Assembly (NCBI GenBank): GCA_021846985.1
Contig: JAJZVX010000002.1
Span: 62,001 to 126,000 of the forward strand
Length of the DNA: 64,000 bases
Direction of reading: 5' to 3'
From: Acidobacteriota bacterium
Lineage (GTDB): Bacteria; Acidobacteriota; Terriglobia; Terriglobales; Acidobacteriaceae
This document shows, piece by piece, positions 17,625 through 28,838 of this stretch (position 1 is the first letter of the stretch; each line of letters opens with the position of its first letter). The notes under the pieces were generated by a model. It saw only the letters and a list, made by a program, of their open reading frames with translations. It ran no database searches and was not told the origin of the DNA. Both the position numbers and the translations under genes were made by a program.

Positions 17625-17709
17625 TCCTGCGACGCTGTGCCGGGGCCACCGCAGGCTCTCATCCTCAAAAGGACGCGCAAACTACGGCGCCGCTCTGTAA
17701 GCTGTCCTT

Positions 17710-18300
17710 ATGAACCTGACCGTCGCACTCACCGGCGCCTCTGGGGCTATCCTTGGCCGCGAGCTTCTGCGCGCGCTCGAAGCTGACGCCCGCGTTACCC
17801 GTGTCCACTTCGTCGCCAGCGAAAACGCCCTTCGCGTTCTGGCGGAAGAACTGGACATCGCCGGCCGCAACGGCCTGGTTGAAAAACTGCTCGGCGCGCC
17901 GCCCGCGAAGACCCTCCAGCAGAGCGACGCCGACATCGGCGCTCCCATCGCCAGCGGCAGCTACCCCTCCAACGGCATGATCGTCCTGCCGTGTTCCATG
18001 GGCACGCTTGCCTCAATCGCCAATGGCCTCGCCGATTCCCTCATCGCCCGCGCCGCCGACGTCACCCTCAAGGAGTGCCGCCCGCTCATCCTGTGCGTCC
18101 GCGAAACGCCCTTCAACCGCATCCATCTTCGCAATATGACCCTCGCCGCCGAAGCCGGCGCCACAATCTTCCCGGTTATCCCGGCTTTCTATTTCAAACC
18201 GGTTGACACCGCCGCGATGGCCCGCCAGTTCGTCAACCGCGTCCTGGCTCACCTCGGCCTGCCCCAGCCTGGCGCCTATGTGTGGAAAGCACAAGAGTAG
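17710..18300 (+). CDS. ubiX: Flavin prenyltransferase UbiX
   Basis: The 196-residue flavoprotein makes prenylated FMN, the cofactor of UbiD-type decarboxylases. Visible motifs: 'VALTGASGAILGRELLRAL' at the N terminus (flavin/phosphate binding), 'SGSYPSNGMIVLPCSMGTLASIANG', and 'ILCVRETPFNRIHLRNM', the classic UbiX signature with the catalytic 'RETP'. No ubiD is in the window. The codon choice of this gene and the next few favours C-ending codons strongly. No clear ribosome site precedes ATG 17710. Confidence 0.95.
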   Translation: MNLTVALTGASGAILGRELLRALEADARVTRVHFVASENALRVLAEELDIAGRNGLVEKLLGAPPAKTLQQSDADIGAPIASGSYPSNGMIVLPCSMGTLASIANGLADSLIARAADVTLKECRPLILCVRETPFNRIHLRNMTLAAEAGATIFPVIPAFYFKPVDTAAMARQFVNRVLAHLGLPQPGAYVWKAQE

Positions 18301-21118
<2,818 letters not shown>

Positions 21119-21340
21119 CGCTTCCGCTCGCGCCCAGGGAGAGTCAACGGTCCCGCGCCAAAGCCGGGCAGGCTCTGGCCTCCGGGCTGCAATCACATGG
21201 GATGAGCGGGGATTTGAGGCTCGTTCTCCCGTGGACGGCGCTTTTTCCGCTCCGCGCATGGGCCGGCTGGATCGGAGACTTCGGAGCATGGGCTGGATGC
21301 GCCGACTGCGTCGAATATTCTTTTTCTATTGCAACTTGGC
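21119..21340. other. Intergenic stretch after metX
   Basis: About 220 bases between the metX stop and the strong promoter at 21341 contain no supported gene. Short open frames here lack ribosome sites and family resemblance. Confidence 0.5.
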
Positions 21341-21369
21341 TTGTCACAAGGGGCGGGGCTTTTTATAAT
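21341..21369 (+). promoter_or_regulatory. Near-consensus sigma-70 promoter
   Basis: TTGTCA (21341-21346) and TATAAT (21364-21369) are spaced by exactly 17 bases, one mismatch from full consensus and the best promoter I found in the window. The predicted start near 21376 leaves a ~130-base untranslated leader before the secreted-protein gene at 21508, which suggests high expression. Confidence 0.75.
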
Positions 21370-21507
21370 CCTTCCATCACCGCATTGGAAGCCGTGGTAG
21401 CGTTTTACCCGACTCCCGGCAATCCACAGCCCAAGAGAGCGGCTGCAGAGTCCGCGAGCGAGTGGATGAATCGCGATCTCCATTTCGGCAGTTTCCAGGA
21501 GCACTGA

Positions 21508-23076
21508 ATGAAGAAGTTTGTCTTTGCGTCTGTTTTGGCAATGGCGTGCATCAGCCTTGTCTACACACCGGCGATGTGGGCCCAGGCATCGGATTCTACT
21601 ATCTCGATCAAGGATCCAGCCGAGTACAACGCCTACCAAATGGCCTCAACCCAGACCGACCCCAAGGCCAGAGCCGCCGGCCTGGAAACCTTTCTGACGA
21701 CGTATCCACAGAGCGTGGTCAAAAAGGAAGTCCTCAGCCAGTTGATCGATACCTACCAGGCCATGCAGGATTCCAACCAGACTCTGAGCGCGGCCGACCG
21801 GCTGCTCCAGGCCGATCCGGGCAATATGAAGGCCCTCTTCATTTCGGTCTTCCTCAAGAAAAACCAGTGCCTCAAAACCCAGGATGCTCAGGCCTGCGAT
21901 GATGCGGCCATTCTGGCCAAGAAGGGCTTGGATACGAAGAAGCCCGCGGGCATGTCCGACGACGACTGGAAGAAGCAGACCGCCGCCACTATTCCCATCT
22001 TCCACTCCGCCATCGCCCTGGACGACATCCTTTCCAAGAAAGACATCAAGGCAGGCATCGAAGAGTATCGCCAGGAGTTGATGCTCTACACGCCTGAAGA
22101 GACCCAGAAGGGACCGGGCCTGGTCGATACGCTCAACCTCGCCGAGGCGTATACCAAGCTCACGCCGCCCGATGCCGTGAACGCGGTCTGGTTCTATGCC
22201 CGCGCGCTGGCTTTTGCCCCCGCCGGCTACAAGCCCATCATCGAGAAGAAGCTGGATTACTGGTACAAGAAGTACCACGGCGCCATGGACGGTCTGGATG
22301 CCATCAAGACGCAGACCGCAACCAATCTCTTCCCCCCGGGAGGCGAGCCCATCATCAAGGCCAAGGCCACGCCCGCCGAGATCGCCCATAACGTCGTTGC
22401 CACCACGCCCGACCTGACCACCCTCAACCTCAGCGATAAGGAATTCATCCTCGCCGAAGGTACGCCCGACGATGCCAACAAGCTCTGGGCTCTCCTCAAG
22501 GATAAGGCCACTCCGGTTCCGGGCAACGTTCTGGCTGCTCCGGTCACTGCCGTGAAGGTTGCCGTCACAGAGATCGGCAAGCCCAAAAGCACAGACTTCA
22601 CCATCAACCTGAAGGCCCCCATGACCTGCGCCGACATGCCCGCCGAGGGTTCTGAAGTCAAGCAGGTGCAGGACTTCCTCTCGGCCAACGGCGTTGCCGA
22701 CGATAACAGCAGCAAACTCGATACGCTGTTGACCGAAGGTCACCGCCGCGTCAAGAAGATCGTCGTGGACGGCAACATCTCCGCCATCAAGGTGGCTGTC
22801 TCCGACGACGCGAAGACCGCGCACATCCCGGACTTCATCGTCAATCTCAAGACGCCGGCCAACTGCAGCGACATTCCAGCCAGTGGCGCATTTGGCCTCC
22901 AGCCGGCCGCCGAACTGGATGGAACTTACGACACCTACCGGCAGATCCCGGCCACCGCCACCGTTGCGCAGACGGCTGAGATCGTGCTTCGCGAGGGCTT
23001 TGTGCAGCCGGAAAAGAAGGAAAAGAAGGCTCCTGTGCGCAAGCCGGCCGCGGGTCACCGCACGGTTAAGCGTTAG
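21508..23076 (+). CDS. Secreted TPR-like protein with duplicated C-terminal module, function unknown
   Basis: A 522-residue protein with a signal peptide ending near 'AMWAQA'. Residues ~30-260 are helical and TPR-like ('KARAAGLETFLTTYPQSVVKKEVLSQL', shown here only for its repeat spacing, is split over two helices). The C-terminal half contains two related ~35-residue segments. One is near residues 346-380 ('VKVAVTE', 'DFTINLKAPMTCADMPAEG') and the other near 425-460 ('IKVAVSD', 'DFIVNLKTPANCSDIPASG'). Each holds one cysteine, so an intra- or intermolecular disulfide is possible. The tail is Lys-rich and basic. ATG 21508 has AGGAG. The strong promoter upstream suggests an abundant periplasmic or surface protein. 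No function can be assigned. Confidence 0.85.
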   Translation: MKKFVFASVLAMACISLVYTPAMWAQASDSTISIKDPAEYNAYQMASTQTDPKARAAGLETFLTTYPQSVVKKEVLSQLIDTYQAMQDSNQTLSAADRLLQADPGNMKALFISVFLKKNQCLKTQDAQACDDAAILAKKGLDTKKPAGMSDDDWKKQTAATIPIFHSAIALDDILSKKDIKAGIEEYRQELMLYTPEETQKGPGLVDTLNLAEAYTKLTPPDAVNAVWFYARALAFAPAGYKPIIEKKLDYWYKKYHGAMDGLDAIKTQTATNLFPPGGEPIIKAKATPAEIAHNVVATTPDLTTLNLSDKEFILAEGTPDDANKLWALLKDKATPVPGNVLAAPVTAVKVAVTEIGKPKSTDFTINLKAPMTCADMPAEGSEVKQVQDFLSANGVADDNSSKLDTLLTEGHRRVKKIVVDGNISAIKVAVSDDAKTAHIPDFIVNLKTPANCSDIPASGAFGLQPAAELDGTYDTYRQIPATATVAQTAEIVLREGFVQPEKKEKKAPVRKPAAGHRTVKR

Positions 23077-23150
23077 GTCGCTTGCAACGTCTGCTGCGGC
23101 GGCCGGTAAATCAGCCGCCGCGCTGCTTCCGCTCCTGGTTATACCCAAAG

Positions 23151-23177
23151 GGCAGCCCGCTTCGGGCTGCCTTCTTT
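23151..23177 (+). terminator. Rho-independent terminator
   Basis: GGCAGCCCG (23151-23159) pairs perfectly with CGGGCTGCC (23163-23171) around CTT, followed by TTCTTT. It ends transcription of the secreted-protein gene that stops at 23076. Confidence 0.85.
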
Positions 23178-23221
23178 GTCTTCTCCCGGCCGCTCCCTTC
23201 CGGTGATACTCTACCCACAGC

Positions 23222-24118
23222 ATGAGATCGCGCGCCCTTTTTCTGTTCGTTGTCTTTCTGACGCCGGCCCTGGGGCGCGGCCCACGCGCCGTTGCGCAAA
23301 CCGCTCCGGATAGCCCTGCTCCCGGCTATAAGGTTCGCTATCTCCATGTAAAAAAGTCTCCGTCTTTGCCGTTTCCTCCCGGCAGCGAGGCCCCGGGGCC
23401 TGTGCGTCCCATCGTGTTCCGCTCTCCCGGCCAGATGACGGAGGCCGACCGCGAGGTCGAGGCCGACGGCGAAGCATCCATCCGTGAGCGTGTCCGCTAC
23501 ACCGGCCTGGAATTCAACCAGGGGATCTGGAGCTATCAGCAGATTGTCTGCCCCGTCTTTCCCAACCACGTGCTCCTCAGGTTCACCCGCAACCAGGGCA
23601 AGGGCGACGAAAGCGTCTTCACCGCTTCCATTCCGCGCCTCGGTCAGGGACATGTGCGCATTATCCCCATCCTGCGCCGCGGCTATTCTCTCTTTTCTCC
23701 CGCGCCCATCAATGCTCTGACCCTCTCCGCCTTCAACCACATCCGTGCCGAGGAGCATCCACAGGGCCCTCCCGATTGGCTGGAGACAGGCATGTGCTAT
23801 GCGGCGCTCGCTGGAGCGCGCCCGCAGGTCGATCCTGCCCCTGCCGATCCGGATGCCCGTCAGATCTCTTCCGGCGTGCCCGCGGCTCTCGATATTCCTG
23901 TGAAGGGCGGCGCCGTCATCCGCTTCCTCGATGTTGCCGCCCGGCCAAAGCCGATGGAGTGGACCATGACATTCAGTCCGCGCGGCAAGCTGCTGAAGGC
24001 AACCCGCATCCCCGCGCCCTCGCTCGCCACCAGACTGCTTCCTGCCGGGGTCTCCGTTCGCAAAGTGGTTCCGATTCCCGCTACCGTCCTCGATGTGAGT
24101 GTCCCGGCGCGGCCTTGA
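23222..24118 (+). CDS. Secreted protein of unknown function
   Basis: A 298-residue protein with an N-terminal signal peptide (hydrophobic 'ALFLFVVFLTPAL', cleavage near 'AVAQT'). The rest is beta-rich without a domain I recognise. Notable segments are 'YTGLEFNQGIWSYQQIVCPVFPNHVLLRF', split by predicted strands, and a long Pro-rich central part. It has its own start 50 bases after a terminator, so it is transcribed separately from the gene before. It converges with ymdB, whose stop is 36 bases away. Probably lineage-specific; function unknown. Confidence 0.7.
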   Translation: MRSRALFLFVVFLTPALGRGPRAVAQTAPDSPAPGYKVRYLHVKKSPSLPFPPGSEAPGPVRPIVFRSPGQMTEADREVEADGEASIRERVRYTGLEFNQGIWSYQQIVCPVFPNHVLLRFTRNQGKGDESVFTASIPRLGQGHVRIIPILRRGYSLFSPAPINALTLSAFNHIRAEEHPQGPPDWLETGMCYAALAGARPQVDPAPADPDARQISSGVPAALDIPVKGGAVIRFLDVAARPKPMEWTMTFSPRGKLLKATRIPAPSLATRLLPAGVSVRKVVPIPATVLDVSVPARP

Positions 24119-24154
24119 GACAGCGTTTTGCCGCCGCCTTCTTCCTGTGTTTCG

Positions 24155-24952
24155 TTACTCGCCCAGCATGAGGCGTTCGATGGCCGAGGCGCGCCCCGTG
24201 GCCGGATCGCAGGTGATCAGAGTCGCGCACATCTTGGGGTTGCCCCTGGCGGCTTCGAACTTCCCCGGCATCCCGGTCAGGAACCGGTGCAGCACCAGTT
24301 CTTTTTCCACGCCGATGACGCTGTCGTACGGCCCGCTCATGCCCACGTCGGTCTGGTAGGCCGTTCCTCCCGGCAGTATGCGCTCGTCGGCCGTGGGCAC
24401 GTGTGTATGCGTGCCCAGCACCGCCGTCACGCGCCCGTCCAGATGCCAGCCCATGGCCATCTTTTCGCTGGTCGCCTCGGCGTGAAAGTCCACCACGATC
24501 ACTTTGGCCGCAATCCGGGCTAGCAGCCCGTTGATGCCCTGGAATGGATCGTTGTTGGTGTTCATGAAGACGCACCCTTGCAACTCGACCACCGCATACG
24601 CTGTCCCCGAGGCCGTCGTGCCTTCATATACACCGTAGCCCGGCACGCCGGGCTGGTAATTGGCAGGCCGCAGCACCCGCCGCGGCCGTTCCCGGCTCTC
24701 GGCCGGTACGGAACTCAGGTAGTCGATCAGCTCCCGCTTGTCCCATACGTGATTTCCCGTGGTCAGCACGTCCGCGCCCAGGTCGAACAGGTCTTCGGCA
24801 ATTTGTGGAGTGACGCCAAACCCGCCGGCGGCGTTTTCCGCATTGATGACGGTCAACTCGACTGCGTGCGCCGCCTGCAGGTGACCGATGTGCTCGCGCA
24901 CGATCCTGCGCCCCGCGCTGCCAAAAACGTCGCCGACAAAGAGAATTTTCAA
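24155..24952 (-). CDS. ymdB: YmdB-family metallophosphoesterase (TIGR00282)
   Basis: Dinuclear metal phosphoesterase of 265 residues. Members act on 2',3'-cyclic nucleotides and, in Bacillus, influence biofilm and motility decisions. Metal-ligand motifs are clear: 'ILFVGDVFGSAGR', 'INAENAAGGFG', 'LTTGNHVWDKRE', 'VDFHAEATSEK', and 'LGTHTHVPTAD'. The start is a TTG at 24952 with GGAG about 12 bases ahead. It follows lysS after 73 bases on the same strand and is likely co-transcribed. Confidence 0.93.
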   Translation of the reverse strand: MKILFVGDVFGSAGRRIVREHIGHLQAAHAVELTVINAENAAGGFGVTPQIAEDLFDLGADVLTTGNHVWDKRELIDYLSSVPAESRERPRRVLRPANYQPGVPGYGVYEGTTASGTAYAVVELQGCVFMNTNNDPFQGINGLLARIAAKVIVVDFHAEATSEKMAMGWHLDGRVTAVLGTHTHVPTADERILPGGTAYQTDVGMSGPYDSVIGVEKELVLHRFLTGMPGKFEAARGNPKMCATLITCDPATGRASAIERLMLGE

Positions 24953-25025
24953 AACGACTCGATCTCCTGTGGGTCAAGCAGCGGGGACATGGGCAAGCGG
25001 TAAGCCGCCGCCGCAGGTCCAACGC

Positions 25026-26657
25026 CTAGTCCCTGTTTCTCATCAATGGAAATAGAATCACATCGCGAATCGATTTCGATCCCGTCAGCACCATCACCAG
25101 CCGGTCGATCCCGATTCCCTCGCCTCCCGTAGGCGGCAAGCCATACGCCAGCGCGCGCACGTAATCCTCGTCCATCTGATGGGCTTCGTCGTCGCCGCGC
25201 ACGCGCTCGGCAAGCTGCTGCTCGAAGCGCTTGTGCTGCTCCGCCGGATCGTTCAGCTCGCTGAAGGCGTTGCCCAGCTCAAAGCCGCCGGCGAAAAACT
25301 CAAACCGTTCCACATGCGCCGGATCGTCCGGCTTGGCCTTCGACAGCGGTGAAACCTCCACCGGATAGTCGTAGATGATGGTCGGCTGGATCAGGAACGG
25401 CTCCACTACCGCCTCGAAGAGGTTGTACACGCTCTTGCCCAGCGGCGCCCCGGCCACGGAATCGTCAAAGACCGCCCGCACCGCGCGGCTCAGCGCCATC
25501 AGGCGCGCCGATCTCTGCGCCGCCTCGCCCTCCGGCGCTTCGGCCAGGGCCGCCTTTTCCGCGTCGCCCGCCGCCTGGTCGAGCCGGTCCACGGCATCCA
25601 GCAGCAGCTTCTGCAACTCCTCTGCCCGGGCCAGATGCTTGTCCTTTAGCCGGGCGCCCGCTTCCTCCGGCCAGAACTTCTGGATCGCCTCGCGCATCGA
25701 GAGCCGCGTCCATTTTCCCAAGTCGATGCGGTGGCCATTGAACTCCGTCACCGTTGTCCCGTTGACCGCGCGCGCCACATGCGTCACCAGATCCTCGGTG
25801 ATCTGCATCATGTCGTGGTAGTTCGCGTAGGCCTGGTAGAACTCCAGCATGGTGAACTCGGGATTATGCTGCGTGCTCACCCCTTCGTTGCGGAAGTTGC
25901 GGTTGATCTCATACACCCGGTCCAGCCCGCCCACCACCAGCCGCTTCAGGTAAAGCTCCGGTGCGATGCGCAGAAACAGGTCCATGTCGAGCGCGTTGTG
26001 ATGCGTCTTGAACGGCCGCGCCGCCGCGCCGCCGGCAATCTGCTGCATCATCGGCGTTTCCACTTCCAGATAGCCGCGCTCGTCGAAAAACTGCCGGATG
26101 GCCCCCAGTACCCGGGCGCGCTTCACAAACACCGCGCGCGACTCCAGGTTTGAAAACAGGTCCACATAGCGTTGCCGGTAGCGCAACTCCACGTCGGCCA
26201 GGCCGTGAAACTTCTCCGGCAGCGCCAGCATGGCTTTGGCCAGAAAGGTCAGCCGCTCCACATGCACCGTCAGCTCGCCCGTGCGGGTACGGAAGAGATA
26301 ACCCGAAACGCCAATGTGATCGCCCAGATCGAGCAGCTTGTAGAGCGCAAATCCCTGCTCGCCCACCGCATCCAGCCGCACGTAGATCTGTAGCCGCTCG
26401 CCGCCCTGTTGCAGCGTCGCAAATCCCGCCTTGCCCTGCGCCCGGATCGCCATGATCCGTCCCGCCAGGGCCACCGTGATGCGGCTGGTTTCCAGTTCCT
26501 CGCCCTGCGCCTCGCCCCACTTCGCTCGCACCGCTGGAATGGTGTGCGAGGCAGGGAACTGGTTGGGGTAGGCCGCCTGGCCCAGCTTCTCGATCTCTTC
26601 CAGCTTGCCTTTGCGCAATTCCCACAGATTGCGCTCGAATTCCGATTCGTACACCAT
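25026..26657 (-). CDS. lysS: Lysyl-tRNA synthetase, class II
   Basis: Class IIb synthetase charging tRNA-Lys, ~543 residues. The OB-fold anticodon-binding domain is at about 60-150. Motif 2 has '[26 protein letters not shown]' (in two pieces around 250-275) and motif 3 ends '[16 protein letters not shown]'. The protein is ~40 residues longer than the usual ~500 because of an Ala/Glu-rich helical insertion at roughly residues 340-400, between motif 2 and the '[16 protein letters not shown]' strand. ATG 26657 follows AAAGG on this strand; upstream in-frame starts to 26762 run into the divergent atp promoter region. It heads a likely lysS-ymdB operon. Confidence 0.96.
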   Translation of the reverse strand: MVYESEFERNLWELRKGKLEEIEKLGQAAYPNQFPASHTIPAVRAKWGEAQGEELETSRITVALAGRIMAIRAQGKAGFATLQQGGERLQIYVRLDAVGEQGFALYKLLDLGDHIGVSGYLFRTRTGELTVHVERLTFLAKAMLALPEKFHGLADVELRYRQRYVDLFSNLESRAVFVKRARVLGAIRQFFDERGYLEVETPMMQQIAGGAAARPFKTHHNALDMDLFLRIAPELYLKRLVVGGLDRVYEINRNFRNEGVSTQHNPEFTMLEFYQAYANYHDMMQITEDLVTHVARAVNGTTVTEFNGHRIDLGKWTRLSMREAIQKFWPEEAGARLKDKHLARAEELQKLLLDAVDRLDQAAGDAEKAALAEAPEGEAAQRSARLMALSRAVRAVFDDSVAGAPLGKSVYNLFEAVVEPFLIQPTIIYDYPVEVSPLSKAKPDDPAHVERFEFFAGGFELGNAFSELNDPAEQHKRFEQQLAERVRGDDEAHQMDEDYVRALAYGLPPTGGEGIGIDRLVMVLTGSKSIRDVILFPLMRNRD

Positions 26658-26742
26658 CGTTGCCTTTCTTCGGCCGGGCAATGGCCCAAAAGGGAAGTAT
26701 ACCTGCTCAACGGTTGGCGCTGTATCCTGAACAGGAGACTGT

Positions 26743-27063
26743 ATGCCCTTCAACCGCCCCATCCCGGAGCCGAAACAGCGTCGCAGTTTCCCCGTCGGAC
26801 TCGACAGCCTGGTGCAGGCCGAAAAGATGATACAGATCGCCCTCGTGCTGCCCTCGGCGGTCGTGCTTGGCTGGCTGGGCGGCGCCTGGCTCGATGCCCG
26901 CTTCCATCACTCCTGGTTCACGCTCACCGGAATCGTGCTGGGCAGCATCGCCGGCATGATGAGCGCCATCCGCATGGCGATTGCGTCGCTCGGCGAACCC
27001 GGAACGGGCAAAAAGAGCAATCCTCGAACGGAAAAGGGAAATCCCGGCAAGCACTATGACTGA
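26743..27063 (+). CDS. AtpZ/AtpI-like small membrane protein (F0F1 ATPase gene-1 family)
   Basis: A 106-residue protein with two hydrophobic segments (about residues 34-50 and 60-80) of the AtpZ/ATPase_gene1 type, found at the head of ATP synthase operons and implicated in assembly or Mg2+/Ca2+ handling. '[13 protein letters not shown]' followed by a Gly-rich second helix '[13 protein letters not shown]' is characteristic. The basic tail '[18 protein letters not shown]' is hydrophilic. The next gene starts inside its stop region (eight-base overlap), indicating coupling. Confidence 0.8.
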   Translation: MPFNRPIPEPKQRRSFPVGLDSLVQAEKMIQIALVLPSAVVLGWLGGAWLDARFHHSWFTLTGIVLGSIAGMMSAIRMAIASLGEPGTGKKSNPRTEKGNPGKHYD

Positions 27064-27469
27064 AGAATCCAGCCCCCTGGCCAATCTTACCGACCAGGCC
27101 CTCCAGGCCATGCTCTGGCGCGCTTTGCGCAATACGTTGATTCTGGGCATCGTTCCCGCCCTCGCGCTGTGGATCGGCTCCGGCTGGCGCAATGCCGCCA
27201 TGCTCGTCACCGGCGCTCTCATCTCCGCCGCCAGCATCTGGGAGTGGCGCCGCCTCGCCCGCCTCATCTCCGCTCGCCTCGACAAACAGAAGACGCCGCC
27301 GGGAGGATCTGTTGCCGTTCTCTTCTTTGTGCTCAGGCTCACCATCTTTGCCGGGGCCATCTATGGTAGCCTGAAATGTTTCCGGGGTTCGCCGGTCGCG
27401 CTTCTCAGCGGTCTCGGGTTGGCGGTCTTCACCTTGGGATGGGAAGCCATTCGCCTGCTGCGCGAGTGA
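27056..27469 (+). CDS. atpI: ATP synthase subunit I-like membrane protein
   Basis: About 137 residues with four predicted membrane segments, resembling AtpI, the poorly conserved assembly factor of the c ring. The evidence is its topology and its place between the AtpZ-like gene and atpB; sequence motifs are weak. ATG 27056 overlaps the previous gene by eight bases. A longer frame from 26981 would overlap much more and adds a charged, unlikely N terminus. Confidence 0.7.
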   Translation: MTEESSPLANLTDQALQAMLWRALRNTLILGIVPALALWIGSGWRNAAMLVTGALISAASIWEWRRLARLISARLDKQKTPPGGSVAVLFFVLRLTIFAGAIYGSLKCFRGSPVALLSGLGLAVFTLGWEAIRLLRE

Positions 27470-27522
27470 CCCTCTGAGCAGCCACGCGGTTTTTCACCGG
27501 GAACAGAAGGACTTGAACTTTC

Positions 27523-28254
27523 ATGGTTGGTACCCTTGCGTGGACACGCTTGTTGAATTTTCTCTTTGGCGGTCTGGCGGCTTCGCTCCTGCGCCTTTTC
27601 GGCATGCAAGCCAATCCTGCCACGGCCATCAACGACACCTTCGCGCTGGAATTGATGGTGGCCTTCGGCCTCATCCTCTTTTTCCTCATCGTTCGCCTCA
27701 CGCTTTCCGTCGAGAAGCCCAACGCCGTCCAGCAGGTGGCCGAGATCATTCATGAGTTCACTACCAACCAGGGCGATCAGGTCATCGGGCACGGCCACGA
27801 GCGCTTCCAGGCTTTCACCACCTGCGTCCTTCTGTTCATCCTCTTCAATAATTTTCTCGGCCTTTTCCCGCGCATCGTCACGCCCACCAGCGAACCGGTT
27901 GTGCCGCTGGGCATCGCCGTTCTCACTTTCATCTATTACAACTTCCATGGTGTGCGCGCGCAGGGGCCCATCGGCTACATGAAGCACTTTGCCGGTCCGG
28001 TCTGGTGGCTGGCATGGCTCCTGTTTCCCATTGAGATCATCTCCCACCTTGCCCGCGTCATGTCGCTCACCATCCGTCTTTACGCCAACATGCTGGCCAG
28101 CGACCTCCTCACGCTGATCGCGTTTTCCATGATTCCGCTGGCCATTCCGCTGCTCCCGTTGGGGCTGCACTTCCTGGTTTCCATCATTCAGGCTTATGTC
28201 TTCATGCTGCTGTCGATGATTTATCTTTCGATGGCCGTATCGCACGAGCACTAA
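27523..28254 (+). CDS. atpB: ATP synthase F0 subunit a
   Basis: Stator channel subunit of 243 residues with five or six membrane segments. The essential arginine is in 'MSLTIRLYANMLASDLL', with the conserved Asn four residues later. 'FNNFLGLFPRIVTPT' is the usual first-half motif, and 'IQAYVFMLLSMIYLSMAV' the last helix. It is followed by atpE. The b-subunit and all F1 genes are missing from this cluster. Confidence 0.96.
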   Translation: MVGTLAWTRLLNFLFGGLAASLLRLFGMQANPATAINDTFALELMVAFGLILFFLIVRLTLSVEKPNAVQQVAEIIHEFTTNQGDQVIGHGHERFQAFTTCVLLFILFNNFLGLFPRIVTPTSEPVVPLGIAVLTFIYYNFHGVRAQGPIGYMKHFAGPVWWLAWLLFPIEIISHLARVMSLTIRLYANMLASDLLTLIAFSMIPLAIPLLPLGLHFLVSIIQAYVFMLLSMIYLSMAVSHEH

Positions 28255-28475
28255 AACCCGCGGTGCGCTTTACTTCCGGCCGTTCGCCGCGGCCCGCTGT
28301 CAGCCGGCGCCGCATCCAAACGGCGAGCCGAAAACTACGGACGAACTGCGAACGGAAAGATTCGCCGGAGAGCGCTTCCGCTCCGGACAAGCGAACAGGC
28401 CGTCAGCGTGAGGGGGCCAGCACGGTGAGCCTCAACCACCCACTGGCGGTCAATCCCAAGGGAAGCTGGAGAACT

Positions 28476-28775
28476 ATGCGGAAACTTCAGTATGTATTGA
28501 TGACTCTGGCGGCATTATGCTTCGCGATGCCGGCCTTCGCCGACGGCGGTTCCGCCGTCATGAACATGGCGCCCATCGGCGTCGGTCTCGGTATGGGATT
28601 GGCTGCCGGCCTTTGCGGCCTGGGCCAGGGCAAGGCCGTTGCCTCCACCACCGAGGCCCTGGCCCGCAACCCCGGAACCCGCGCCGGCCTGCTGATGTTT
28701 ATGCTCATCGGCCTGGCCTTCATCGAGTCCCTTACTCTGTTCACCTTCGCCATGGTCATCATCAAGATCCAGTAA
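28476..28775 (+). CDS. atpE: ATP synthase F0 subunit c, with N-terminal leader
   Basis: A 99-residue proteolipid that forms the rotor ring. After a ~22-residue hydrophobic leader ('MTLAALCFAMPAFADGG') come two membrane hairpin helices. The loop is 'EALARNPGTRAG' and the ion-carrying Glu is in 'GLAFIESLTLF'. Aligned by spacing from the loop Arg, it keeps the Gln (of 'GLGQGKA') and the Glu-Ser pair that coordinate Na+ in Ilyobacter, but has Leu where Thr and Phe where Tyr are found there. ATG 28476 is chosen because the upstream frame has no c-subunit character. The leader may be cleaved or help insertion. Confidence 0.94.
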   Translation: MRKLQYVLMTLAALCFAMPAFADGGSAVMNMAPIGVGLGMGLAAGLCGLGQGKAVASTTEALARNPGTRAGLLMFMLIGLAFIESLTLFTFAMVIIKIQ

Positions 28776-28797
28776 GGCGAAGCCCCGCATCGCTCCG

Positions 28798-28824
28798 CGG
28801 CCTCATCCTTATGGGGTGGGGCCG
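28798..28824 (+). terminator. Possible hairpin after atpE
   Basis: CGGCCTCATCC can pair with the GC-rich arm GGGGTGGGGCCG through two G-T pairs, 23 bases after the atpE stop. No T tract follows, so it is only a weak terminator candidate, but it would fit the end of this short F0 cluster. Confidence 0.3.
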
Positions 28825-28838
28825 TGGCGTCTGGGCCC

